From the NCBI GenBank assembly GCA_034420695.1, contig DAOULB010000002.1:1-64000 (forward strand): 64,000 nucleotides of DNA, written 5' to 3'. Shown piece by piece: positions 43,884-51,701 of the stretch. Positions within the stretch are counted from its first letter, which is position 1. Every line of letters starts with the position of its first letter. Source of the stretch: Io17-Chloro-G2 sp034420695. GTDB taxonomy: Bacteria; Chloroflexota; Dehalococcoidia; Lucifugimonadales; UBA3495. A program made the translations under genes and the position numbers. Under the pieces are notes generated by a model. The model did not search any database. It saw only the letters and a program-made list of their open reading frames with translations, and had not been told where the DNA came from.

Positions 43884-45888
43884 CTTGGGGGCCATGTGTC
43901 TCTGGATAGGCCTGGCCCTGTCCTCCTATGCGGTTTTCGGCTCCCTGTTGGGTAAGGTCTACGGTGCGCCGGCTTTGACCCTCAGCGCCCGGAGAGCTTC
44001 CTACTTGGTGGTGCTGGTGCTGCTGGTGGCCACCATGAGCCTTGTCGCTTCATTTATCACCCGGGACTTCCAAGTGGCCTACGTGGCGGGCCACAGCGAC
44101 TTGGCCATGCCGGACCGTTTCACTTGGGTGGCCTTCTATGCCGGGAATGAGGGCTCCCTGCTGTACATTGCCTTTGCCCTTTCGGTCCTGGCGGCGCTGG
44201 CCCTCTGGAGGGCGCCTCAACAGGTGAGGGACACACTGCCCTACACCAACGCTGTGCTGATGTTCGTGCTGGCCTTCTTCCTGGCGGTCACCGCGTTCAT
44301 GGCTAATCCCTTCGACAAGCTTCCCGTTGCGTTGCCCGACGGCCAGGGGATCAATCCGCTGTTGACCCACTTGGGCATGTTTTTCCACCCACCGATGCTG
44401 ATGGCGGGGCTGGTGGCGACCTGCATCCCCTTGTCCTTCGCCATGGGTTCTCTCATGGGCGGCAAGGCCGGAGACGAGTGGGTGGACGCGGGACGTCATT
44501 GGGGCCTGATCTCCTGGGCCCTGCTGGCCGGCGGTCTGTTGCTGGGCTCTTGGTGGGCCTATACCATCCTGGGGTGGGGCGGTTTCTGGTTCTGGGACCC
44601 GGTGGAAAATGCCGCCTTTATGCCTTGGCTGGCCCTGACGGCCTTCGTTCACTCGATCATGGTGCAGAAGCGCCGGGGCATGTTCCGCATGTGGAACATC
44701 GTGCTGATTAACGCGGCCTTCAGCCTGGCCCTGTACGGCATGTTTATGAACCGGGGCGGCCCGGTTCCCTCGGTCCACTCCTTCGGGGCCTCCACCCTGG
44801 GTTGGGTATTCCTGCTCTTCCTGGCCGTGGGGACCATAGTGCCCTTTGCCGTCTTCTTCTGGAGATATCATCAGTTGAGGAGTGCCCAGCACTTGGACTC
44901 CATGCTGTCCCGGGAGGCGGCGTTTCTGCTCAACAACCTGATGCTGCTGGGCATCGCATTTGTGACCCTTTGGGGCACGGTATATCCCTTGATTTCCAAG
45001 CTCAGTCTGGGCGAGTCGATTACCATAGCCCGGCCTTTTTACGACCAGATAAACGGCCCATTGATGCTCGCCTTGATTCTGCTGATGGGAGTGGGGCCCC
45101 TGCTCCCTTGGCGGCGTTCCACTGTGGCCGGAATCCGGCGGTCGCTGCTGCTGCCTGGCGCCGTTGCAGTCTTGGTGGTAGCGGTCTTGGCAGCCTTGGG
45201 TATACACAAGGTCTATGCCCTGATCGGCTTCGGGTTGAGCGCCTTGGTCACCACGGGCATCCTCGCCGAATGGTGGCGCGGCGCCCGGGCCAGGCACAGT
45301 TCCCGAGGGGAGATATACCCCGTGGCCTTCCTGCACCTCATCTGGTCCAACCGGCCCCGGTACGGCGGATACGTCGTCCACCTTGCCGTGGTGATGGTGG
45401 CCTTGGGTGTGGTGGGAGCGTCTTTCTTCAATACCCAGAAGGACCTGATCCTGGCTCCCGGTGAAACGGCGGTCATCGAGGACTACGAAATTCGCTACTT
45501 GGGAACCGAGGAGGAGTTCAAGGGAAACCGGACGGAGTTCACTTCCACCGTGGAACTCTACCGCGGGGGCGAACTCCTGGACGTGCTGCATCCCCAGCGG
45601 GCCTTCTACCCGTCCTTCAACATGGCATCGACCAGGGCCGCCATCCGCTCCACCCCGGTGGACGACTTTTACTTGGTGCCCAGCGAGAATCTGGCTAACG
45701 GAAGTGTGGGGTTCAGGATACTGGTCAACCCGCTTATGTGGTGGATGTGGATAGCAGGCCCCGTGCTGTTGGTGGGGACTCTGGTTTCCCTGTGGCCCTC
45801 GCCGGTCAAAGCGCCGGCACCCGTGCCGGCGGTACGACGGGAGGCTGTTGCCCTGCCCATTTCGAACGAACCCGCCGTTCCCGGTTGA
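43876..45888 (+). CDS. ccmF: Cytochrome c heme lyase CcmF
   Basis: A 670-residue, many-span membrane protein with the WWD-like heme-handling domain: GWGGFWFWDPVENAAFMPWL at about residues 230-250. Conserved His and hydrophobic helices follow (TAFVHSIMVQKR and the HLAVVMVALGVVGASFF segment). CcmF joins heme to apocytochrome c together with CcmH. Length and order of helices are normal. Soluble strands after residue 510 (DLILAPGETAVIEDYEIRYL, TVELYRGGELLDVLHPQRA) form the periplasmic domain. It overlaps the end of ccmH, and its neighbours supply the rest of the maturation pathway for the hemes of the complex encoded just upstream. Confidence 0.93.
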   Translation: MADLGAMCLWIGLALSSYAVFGSLLGKVYGAPALTLSARRASYLVVLVLLVATMSLVASFITRDFQVAYVAGHSDLAMPDRFTWVAFYAGNEGSLLYIAFALSVLAALALWRAPQQVRDTLPYTNAVLMFVLAFFLAVTAFMANPFDKLPVALPDGQGINPLLTHLGMFFHPPMLMAGLVATCIPLSFAMGSLMGGKAGDEWVDAGRHWGLISWALLAGGLLLGSWWAYTILGWGGFWFWDPVENAAFMPWLALTAFVHSIMVQKRRGMFRMWNIVLINAAFSLALYGMFMNRGGPVPSVHSFGASTLGWVFLLFLAVGTIVPFAVFFWRYHQLRSAQHLDSMLSREAAFLLNNLMLLGIAFVTLWGTVYPLISKLSLGESITIARPFYDQINGPLMLALILLMGVGPLLPWRRSTVAGIRRSLLLPGAVAVLVVAVLAALGIHKVYALIGFGLSALVTTGILAEWWRGARARHSSRGEIYPVAFLHLIWSNRPRYGGYVVHLAVVMVALGVVGASFFNTQKDLILAPGETAVIEDYEIRYLGTEEEFKGNRTEFTSTVELYRGGELLDVLHPQRAFYPSFNMASTRAAIRSTPVDDFYLVPSENLANGSVGFRILVNPLMWWMWIAGPVLLVGTLVSLWPSPVKAPAPVPAVRREAVALPISNEPAVPG

Positions 45889-45996
45889 TGCACGGGCAAT
45901 CGCCGCCCAATGCCGGTACGGGGCCGGAAGTTCAGGCCCCGGTTACCAGGGCGGTGTCCCTGATGTGCTACTTCACCGTCGTCTCGGATTGAAGAA

Positions 45997-46329
45997 GTGG
46001 AAATCGCAATAGCAGCCGTGCTTGCTTGCTTCAGCTTGGCCATTGTGGCGTTCCCATTGCTCGTGGCGAGGCGCAGAGGCGAGGCTTTGGGCGAAACCAG
46101 CCAGCCCACAGTCCAAATAACGGGGGCGGCCTTGGAATTCCAGGGAATCCGCGAGTCTATCCAAACCCTGCAGTTGGACTACGAACTGGGCAAGGTCACT
46201 CCCGAGCAGTACCATGAACAGTTGCAATCCTACCGGCTAGCTGCCGCCGATGCCCTGAGACGCCAGGGCCAGGAGCCGCCATCTTCCATAACCGCGCCGG
46301 AGACCTCCGTTGAAGCAACCGACCGTTAA
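45997..46329 (+). CDS. CcmI-like small protein
   Basis: A 110-residue protein with one N-terminal membrane segment (AIAAVLACFSLAIVAFPLLVA) and a helical domain (IQTLQLDYELGKVTPEQYHEQLQSYRLAAADALRRQG). The YELGKVTPEQY pattern is typical of the short CcmI or CcmH N-terminal helix repeats in cytochrome maturation loci. It begins with GTG after GAAGAA, 108 bases after ccmF, and ends within the start of the next gene (20-base overlap). A CcmI-like chaperone role for apocytochrome is inferred from place and helix pattern. Confidence 0.65.
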   Translation: MEIAIAAVLACFSLAIVAFPLLVARRRGEALGETSQPTVQITGAALEFQGIRESIQTLQLDYELGKVTPEQYHEQLQSYRLAAADALRRQGQEPPSSITAPETSVEATDR

Positions 46330-47452
46330 GGCCCATCCCGCCGTCCGGTGGCGGCTCCGTGGAGCCGGGCGGTCTGTTTGGCGGAGCGCCTCCCTGTGGC
46401 GCCTCGCTGTGGTTGTCTTGATTTCCGGAATGGCGCTGTTGCTTCCGGGCTTGGCCGAGGGCGACAGCCACGGCGGCTTCACGGTCTCGGGCGTGGTGGT
46501 CAACGAGACCGCCGGAGGTGAAACGCCTTCGGGGTTGGCGGTATTCCTGCTGGTAACCGGGCCCTCGGGGGACTTGGTCTATTCCGGCCAATCGGAGACG
46601 GGACCTGACGGAGATTTCTCCTTTCCCGGAGTGTCCCGAGGGTCGGGCGAGCAGTTCCTGTTCAATGTCTCCTACGACGGAGTGCCCTACAGTACGGTGC
46701 TCACTCCTGCCGAGGCAGAAGAAGAGGTTACCCTGCCGGTCTATGAGACTACTTCCGATGTTTCCGTGGTCAGAGTGCAGCGGCAGGTCTTGGTCATCGT
46801 CGGAATTGATGAGAACGACGGGCAAATCTCCGCTTTGGAGTTCGTCCGCTTCACCAATGAAAGCGACCGCACCCTCAAGCCCGACTTGGCATCGGCCGCC
46901 CCAATGATGAGCTTCCTGAGGTTCTCCCTGCCCGGTGATGCGGTGGGTCTCAGCGTCAATTCCGATTTGCCCAGCGCGGAGATAATCTCCGTGGGCACCG
47001 GGTTCGCCGTCACCGCTCCCATAGCACCGGGGCCCCATAGCGTGGAGTACTCGTTCACCTTTCCTTACGAAGAAGACCGGGTCTCCTACCGGCAGAACCT
47101 GCTGCAGGGCGCGGAGGTTTACCAAGTCATGGTCCCCGAGGCGTTGCCCGGCCTCCAGGTTGACCCGTTGGAGCCGGTCCCTCCCATCGACATTCAAGGC
47201 ACCAGGTACCGGGTGTGGGAGGCGAGGGACCGGAATCCCCGGCAGGGACTAACCCTGGAAATAAACAACCTGCCCCGGCCCTCTCTTCCGGGCCGCGTTG
47301 CTTCGGCGGTCAGCGGGTCGTCCTTCTGGCTGACGGCAATACCGGTGCTCTTCGGTCTTGGCTTGGCGGTGGCCTTGGTGGCTGGAGTGGCCAGCCGTCC
47401 CCGCCCTGTTGGCGCTCCCGCCGGCGGGACTCCCCCGGAGCCGGATAGTTGA
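46310..47452 (+). CDS. Exported beta-rich protein in the cytochrome maturation operon
   Basis: A 380-residue membrane-attached protein of unknown function. An N-terminal anchor or signal (WRLAVVVLISGMALLLPGLA) precedes a beta-sandwich like carboxypeptidase regulatory domains (GFTVSGVVVNETAGGETPSG, then YSGQSETGPDGDFSFPGV). A long strand-rich exported region follows, and a C-terminal membrane segment (LTAIPVLFGLGLAVALVAGV) ends the protein. TTG start overlapping the previous gene by 20 bases, and TGA overlapping the next gene's TTG, place it firmly in the operon. Similar proteins are seen beside ccmF in other Chloroflexota; a role in periplasmic heme or apocytochrome handling is guesswork. Confidence 0.6.
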   Translation: MKQPTVKAHPAVRWRLRGAGRSVWRSASLWRLAVVVLISGMALLLPGLAEGDSHGGFTVSGVVVNETAGGETPSGLAVFLLVTGPSGDLVYSGQSETGPDGDFSFPGVSRGSGEQFLFNVSYDGVPYSTVLTPAEAEEEVTLPVYETTSDVSVVRVQRQVLVIVGIDENDGQISALEFVRFTNESDRTLKPDLASAAPMMSFLRFSLPGDAVGLSVNSDLPSAEIISVGTGFAVTAPIAPGPHSVEYSFTFPYEEDRVSYRQNLLQGAEVYQVMVPEALPGLQVDPLEPVPPIDIQGTRYRVWEARDRNPRQGLTLEINNLPRPSLPGRVASAVSGSSFWLTAIPVLFGLGLAVALVAGVASRPRPVGAPAGGTPPEPDS

Positions 47453-48027
47453 CCAAGCGCCAGTGGATTCTGCTGGCCTCAGCCCTGCCGGTGCTGGCCT
47501 TGCTGGCGCTGCTGGCATGGGGTTCGATAAAGCTGGGCAGTGAACCGGGAAGCTTGGGCGTCAACGATGAGTTCGGGGAAGTGGAGGTCAGCCGGGAGTA
47601 CATTACCGACTTCGAAATGGAACTCTTTGACGGCGGCGCCCTTGATACGGCCCAGTTGCGGGGAAAGTTGGTCTTGGTGGACTTCTGGGCTTCGTGGTGC
47701 CCCCCCTGCCGCCACGAGGCCCCTGAACTGGCGCAGGTGTACAACGAGTACCGGGAGCGCCCTGTTGAGTTCGTAGGCGTGAACATATGGGACAATGAGA
47801 AGGCAGCCGTGGACTACTTGGCCGAGTTCGGGGTGCCCTATCCCAACGCCATTGACCGGGAAGGCTCGATTGCCATTGAATACGGCGTCCGGGGTATTCC
47901 GGAAAAGTTCTTTGTCGGGGGCGACGGACGGGTGCTGAGAAAATTTGTGGGTCCGATTACGGGGCAGGACCTGAGACAAGTGCTGGATGACCTGCTGCTC
48001 CGGGAAGGACTCTATCCGGACAACTGA
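47449..48027 (+). CDS. CcmG/ResA/TlpA-like thioredoxin
   Basis: A 192-residue thioredoxin-fold protein with a membrane anchor (ILLASALPVLALLALLAWGSI) and the active site VDFWASWCPPCRHEAPEL. The segment VEFVGVNIWDNEKAAVDYL and the cis-Pro strand GVRGIPEKFFVGGDG complete the fold. In cytochrome c maturation such proteins reduce the disulfide of the apocytochrome CxxCH before heme attachment. It is the last gene of the operon; its start shares bases with the preceding stop (TTGA). The next gene on the same strand begins 75 bases later and is unrelated. Confidence 0.88.
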   Translation: MTKRQWILLASALPVLALLALLAWGSIKLGSEPGSLGVNDEFGEVEVSREYITDFEMELFDGGALDTAQLRGKLVLVDFWASWCPPCRHEAPELAQVYNEYRERPVEFVGVNIWDNEKAAVDYLAEFGVPYPNAIDREGSIAIEYGVRGIPEKFFVGGDGRVLRKFVGPITGQDLRQVLDDLLLREGLYPDN

Positions 48028-48101
48028 GTGGGGCAGGTTGGAGCGGAACAGCAGCGCAAGTTTTGCAGAGGCTCTATTTGTCTGAGGGGCTCGTGGCCGA
48101 G

Positions 48102-49127
48102 ATGAACACTCCCGGAACAGGTGTCATAGTGATGGACTGGGGCGGCACCTGGATCCGGGTGGCCGTCGTCGACCGGGATGGCGCAGTCGTTTGGCAGGAC
48201 CGCACACCCAGCCCGAAAGGGGGCACCCGGCGGCAGTTGCTGGATGCCGCCGAGGCAATGTTGCGGGCGTCCGTGGAGATGGCCCGGCCCCTTCAGCCGA
48301 CGGCGTTGGGGATAGCCGCCGCAGGGCCGGTGGATCCCGTCAGCGGCACAATCTTCGATCCTCCAAACCTTCCTCCCTTGGACGGTGTCTCGTTCAAGGA
48401 GTTGTGGGAGCCGATGTTCGGTTGCCCGGTGTGGGCCGGCAATGACGCCAACCTGGCGGCCTTGGGTGAGTTCCGCTTCGGCGCTGGAAGAGGCGCCAGG
48501 GACAGTGGGTTTCCCACGGCCAGCCTGGTTTATGTGACTGTCAGCACCGGGCTGGGCGCAGGAGTTGTCGAACAGGGCAGGTTGCTGCTGGGGGCCAATG
48601 GCATGGCGGCCGAGGTGGGCCACATGGTGATAGACCGCAGCTCCAGGGCACCCCTCTGCACTTGCGGCAACCGGGGATGCCTGGAAGCCCTGAGTTCGGG
48701 CGGCGGCATCGCCCGCATTGCCAGAGAACGGGTGGCCCAGTCCCGGGCCTCGGGCTCAACCTTGAACGCCATGGAGCCGGAATCCATCACCTCCGAGGTT
48801 GTCTTCCGGGAGGCGGCTCATGGCGATTCCCTGTCCCGGGAACTGGTGGACGAAGCGGTCGAATCCTTGGGCGTGGGTTTGGGCAACACCCTGCACCTTT
48901 ACAACCCGGACTTGGTGGTCCTGGGGGGCGGAGTGACGGTGGGGTTGGTCCAGTTGGACCTACTGCCTCGAATCAAGGCAATCATGGACGGCCATGCCAT
49001 GAGCGAAAAGCACAAGGAGTTCCGGCTGGTGGCTGGTACGCTGGGAGACTCAGCGGGAATAACCGGGGCCGCTGCCTTGGCTTGGGGCAACCTGGAACAG
49101 GGCGCCACGCCAACCACGGGGGCCTGA
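48102..49127 (+). CDS. ROK family sugar kinase (glucokinase-like)
   Basis: A 341-residue ROK protein. GVIVMDWGGTWIRVAVVD is the phosphate-binding DxGGT motif. VWAGNDANLAALGE has the catalytic Asp in GNDAN. VSTGLGAGVV is the second phosphate loop. The zinc motif appears as CTCGNRGCLEALSSG, with His in EVGHMVID. ROK proteins are cytoplasmic sugar kinases or, with an added N-terminal HTH, repressors. No HTH exists here, so a kinase for glucose or an amino sugar is likely. I start at the ATG at 48102 because GAGGGG lies upstream and the TTG at 48063 would add an unlike leader. Confidence 0.87.
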   Translation: MNTPGTGVIVMDWGGTWIRVAVVDRDGAVVWQDRTPSPKGGTRRQLLDAAEAMLRASVEMARPLQPTALGIAAAGPVDPVSGTIFDPPNLPPLDGVSFKELWEPMFGCPVWAGNDANLAALGEFRFGAGRGARDSGFPTASLVYVTVSTGLGAGVVEQGRLLLGANGMAAEVGHMVIDRSSRAPLCTCGNRGCLEALSSGGGIARIARERVAQSRASGSTLNAMEPESITSEVVFREAAHGDSLSRELVDEAVESLGVGLGNTLHLYNPDLVVLGGGVTVGLVQLDLLPRIKAIMDGHAMSEKHKEFRLVAGTLGDSAGITGAAALAWGNLEQGATPTTGA

Positions 49128-49186
49128 GTCCGGGAAAGTCCAAAAGAAATGGGAAGCTCATCCAGTTGGCCGAGCGGTCCCGGCAG

Positions 49187-49960
49187 CTAGACGATGTACC
49201 TGCCCCCGACCACGTTCAGTCTGTCCCCGGTGATGTAGGCGGATTCGTCGGAAGCAAAGAACAGGCAGGCGTTGGCTATATCGTCCACCGTGGCTTGCCG
49301 CCGCATGGGGATATCCCGCAGGTGCTCCTCGGAGCCCCGGGTGATTGCTTGGAATTCCGGGTACCACTCGGGGCTGCGGCGCTCGGTGTCGGTTGAGCCG
49401 GGGTTCACCACGTTGGCCCGCACATTGTACGGGGCCATCTCCGCCGCCACGGATCGTATGAGACCCAGCATGCCGGTCTTGGCCGCCGTCACCGCGGTGG
49501 TGCCCGGCCTTCCGGTGATGGCCGCTTGGCCTCCCAGGGCAACAAGGCTGCCCGACCTTCTCTCCATCATCCCCGGCAAAACGGCCCGGCAGAGGTAGAA
49601 GGTTGCATGCAGGTTGGTGGCCATCACCTGCAGCCACTCCTCGTCGGTGACCTCGACGATGGGCCGGTGGGGCCGGATTGCCACGTTGGAGACCAGCACG
49701 TCGATTTGTCCCAGTTCCCGTATCCCCGCGTCAACCATCCGGGATACCTGCTCCGAGTCGGACACGTCGGCCAGGACGGTGTGCACCCTAGCTCCCAACT
49801 CCCGGCACTGGGCCGCCACTTGCTCCAGCTCCTCGTTGCTGCTTCGGGTGTTCAGCACCAAGTTCGCTCCCTCCCGGGCAAAGGCCAAGGCTATCTCGCT
49901 GCCGATGTTCCTGCTTGCCCCGGTGATGAGAGCGGTTTTACCATCCAGCCTTCCAACCAT
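49187..49960 (-). CDS. Short-chain dehydrogenase/reductase, Tyr-less catalytic site
   Basis: A 257-residue SDR protein: ALITGASRNIGSEIALAFA is the cofactor loop, ADVSDSEQV the adenine-contact site, and VLVSNVAIRP stands for NNAG. The catalytic region reads LVALGGQAAITGRPGTTAVTAAKTG: Lys is kept, but Val or Thr stands at the place of Tyr, and the Ser (usually about 13 before Tyr) appears replaced by Gly. The usual C-terminal ITGDRLNVVGGRYIV is intact. It would bind NAD(P), but normal dehydrogenase chemistry is doubtful. It is unlinked to its neighbours, and is the second SDR in this window with a changed catalytic site. Confidence 0.83.
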   Translation of the reverse strand: MVGRLDGKTALITGASRNIGSEIALAFAREGANLVLNTRSSNEELEQVAAQCRELGARVHTVLADVSDSEQVSRMVDAGIRELGQIDVLVSNVAIRPHRPIVEVTDEEWLQVMATNLHATFYLCRAVLPGMMERRSGSLVALGGQAAITGRPGTTAVTAAKTGMLGLIRSVAAEMAPYNVRANVVNPGSTDTERRSPEWYPEFQAITRGSEEHLRDIPMRRQATVDDIANACLFFASDESAYITGDRLNVVGGRYIV

Positions 49961-50151
49961 AGCCTGCAACCAGCCTCCGTCAGACTCCCCGTCGCCGGGG
50001 CTCAACTCCGGCAAGGCTAACACAGGGCGGTATTGGGGGCAAACGTGGCCCGCCCAACTTGGGTGTTCTCGTCTCGCCGGATGTGCCGCTTGACCCCCAG
50101 TGGGCTGGGTGTGAAAATTGGGCCTGCATTCCGATGCTAGGAGAGGTCGCC

Positions 50152-50952
50152 ATGAAATGGTGCAGGTTCAGTAAGAATGACAAAACAGCTTTTGGAGTAA
50201 TCCAAGGGGAGACCGTCGTAGAAGTCGTTGGCAGTCCCTTCGACGGCAACGGCGGGGCCGGTCTGGAGCAGAAGAGGGTGGCCCAGCACCAGCTTTCTGA
50301 AGTCAAGCTGTTGCCGCCGGTTATCCCACCCACCTTCTACGCCGCGGGGATCAACTACCCGGAGCACGTGACTTGGGCCGCCCAGATGCGGGGCGAAGAG
50401 CCCAAGCTGCCGGAAGCTGCGGACATCGGCTACCGGGCGGTTAACTCCATCACCGGCCACTTGGACCCGATTATCGTGCCCAAGGACGCCACGGAGCAGG
50501 TGCAGTACGAGGGCGAGCTGGTGGTGGTCATCGGCAAGGAGTGCAAGAACGTCACCGAAGAGCAGGCGCTGGACTACGTCTTCGGTTACACCATAGGTAA
50601 CGACGTGAGCGAGCGCACTTGGCAGCGGAACGACCGCACCTTCTGGCGGGCCAAGAACTCCGACACCTTCGCTCCCATGGGGCCCTGGATTGTCACCGGG
50701 CTGGAGCCCGACGACCTCCACGTCACCGTCAGGCTGAACGAACGGACTGTTGGTGAATACGACGTCAAGACAGCAATCTTCAGCGTCCGCCATTACATCA
50801 GCCGGATGAGCAAGTACCTGACGCTGGTGCCCGGTGACGTGGTCTGGATGGGCACCGACGGCGCCACCGAGAACATGAAGGACGGCGATACCATAGAGAT
50901 AGACATCTCCGAGATTGGCACCCTGAGCAACAAGGTGGTCTGGGAGAAGTAG
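50152..50952 (+). CDS. Fumarylacetoacetate hydrolase (FAH) family protein
   Basis: A 266-residue FAH-fold enzyme. FYAAGINYPEHV opens the catalytic domain. The metal site is visible as YEGELVVVIGKECKNV (the conserved E-x-E motif) with the Asp of GYTIGNDVSERTWQ. SDTFAPMGPWIV and LVPGDVVWMGTDGATENMKDGD are the later signatures. These enzymes hydrolyse or decarboxylate 3-ketoacid-like substrates in degradation of aromatics; the exact substrate cannot be deduced. GGAGAGG lies upstream of the ATG. A hairpin follows its stop. Confidence 0.9.
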   Translation: MKWCRFSKNDKTAFGVIQGETVVEVVGSPFDGNGGAGLEQKRVAQHQLSEVKLLPPVIPPTFYAAGINYPEHVTWAAQMRGEEPKLPEAADIGYRAVNSITGHLDPIIVPKDATEQVQYEGELVVVIGKECKNVTEEQALDYVFGYTIGNDVSERTWQRNDRTFWRAKNSDTFAPMGPWIVTGLEPDDLHVTVRLNERTVGEYDVKTAIFSVRHYISRMSKYLTLVPGDVVWMGTDGATENMKDGDTIEIDISEIGTLSNKVVWEK

Positions 50953-50968
50953 CGTTCGTCACTGTCAT

Positions 50969-51023
50969 GTAGCCCAAGGGGGTCCTTTCCATAGGTTTTA
51001 GTTTTCAGGCCTCTTTGGGCTAC
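50969..51023. terminator. Inverted repeat after the FAH gene
   Basis: GTAGCCCAA (50969-50977) and TTGGGCTAC (51015-51023) form a perfect 9-bp stem with a 37-base, T-rich loop. It lies 17 bases after the FAH stop and 18 bases before the VapB-like ATG, so it may end transcription or serve as an operator for the antitoxin-like gene. Confidence 0.45.
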
Positions 51024-51040
51024 GGTGCAATACAGGCCTT

Positions 51041-51298
51041 ATGGCACGCATCACCGTGGATATTAACGACTTAGCGTGCGCCGAAGTAATGCGGCGTTTT
51101 CAACTGGCCACCAAGGGCGAGGCCATAAACTTTGCGCTGCGAACGCCGGCCGCCGAACCCTTGTCAGTCGAGGAGGCGCGGGGGCTTCGAGGGAGCGGTT
51201 GGGAAGGTGACTTAGAAGCGATGCGCCGCGCTAGGTCACCTTGGTTTCGGGCGATGCTTCCAAAGAATCCGGCCCCTTTCCCTTGTAGTCACCCTTAG
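51041..51298 (+). CDS. Orphan VapB-like antitoxin
   Basis: An 85-residue protein. The first half (RITVDINDLACAEVMRRFQL, then ATKGEAINFALR) is the ribbon-helix-helix-like DNA-binding part of VapB-type antitoxins, and LRGSGWEGDLEAMRRAR is the canonical end that wraps the VapC toxin. Usually the protein stops at MRRxR; here it continues for 20 residues (SPWFRAMLPKNPAPF). No PIN-domain toxin follows; the gene instead overlaps the 3' end of a convergent gene. It is thus either an orphan repressor or a relic with a lost stop codon. Confidence 0.7.
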   Translation: MARITVDINDLACAEVMRRFQLATKGEAINFALRTPAAEPLSVEEARGLRGSGWEGDLEAMRRARSPWFRAMLPKNPAPFPCSHP

Positions 51299-51669
51299 CT
51301 CGCCCCTATCCCCGTCTCTGCCGACCAGGCCTGCAGCCCACGGCGGAAGGCCAGGGCGCCCATGGGTGCGATTACTGCCTGCAGCGCCTCCAGTATCTCC
51401 CGGGGCGAGGCCCCTTCCTGCAAGGCCACCCTTACATGGGCCTGAATCTGCTCCACGTCGGCCCGCAGCGCCGCCTCCACTACTATTTGCAGCAGTTCCT
51501 TGGTCTTGCGGTCCAGCAACCGCTGGCCGGTGTAAGTGGCCTCGATGAACTGGTGGTATTTCTCCGCCCACTCCAGGTCGGCTTCCGCCATGATGCGGTG
51601 CATTTCCAGGGTGTACCCCCGGCCCTGCTGGGTCCGTTCCAGAAACTCCCGGGCTTCGTTGGTGGACAT
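51295..51669 (-). CDS. Carboxymuconolactone decarboxylase (CMD/AhpD-like) family protein
   Basis: A 124-residue all-helical protein. LLDRKTKELLQIVVEAALR followed by IQAHVRVALQEGASPREILEALQAV is the CMD fold. The conserved helix lacks the CxxxH cysteines of AhpD-type peroxidases, so it is more like the decarboxylase branch or a non-catalytic relative. ATG at 51669 with AGGAG upstream; the longer frame up to 51837 overlaps the SIS gene and is not family-like. It follows the SIS gene after 32 bases and is probably in the same transcript. Confidence 0.85.
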   Translation of the reverse strand: MSTNEAREFLERTQQGRGYTLEMHRIMAEADLEWAEKYHQFIEATYTGQRLLDRKTKELLQIVVEAALRADVEQIQAHVRVALQEGASPREILEALQAVIAPMGALAFRRGLQAWSAETGIGAS

Positions 51670-51701
51670 GGTCTGCTCCTGTGCAAAGGGTGGTTGAGTG
51701 C

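Noticed and set aside
44050..45591. 513-codon minus-strand frame over ccmF
   Set aside because: Antisense shadow; ccmF on the plus strand has the full WWD domain.
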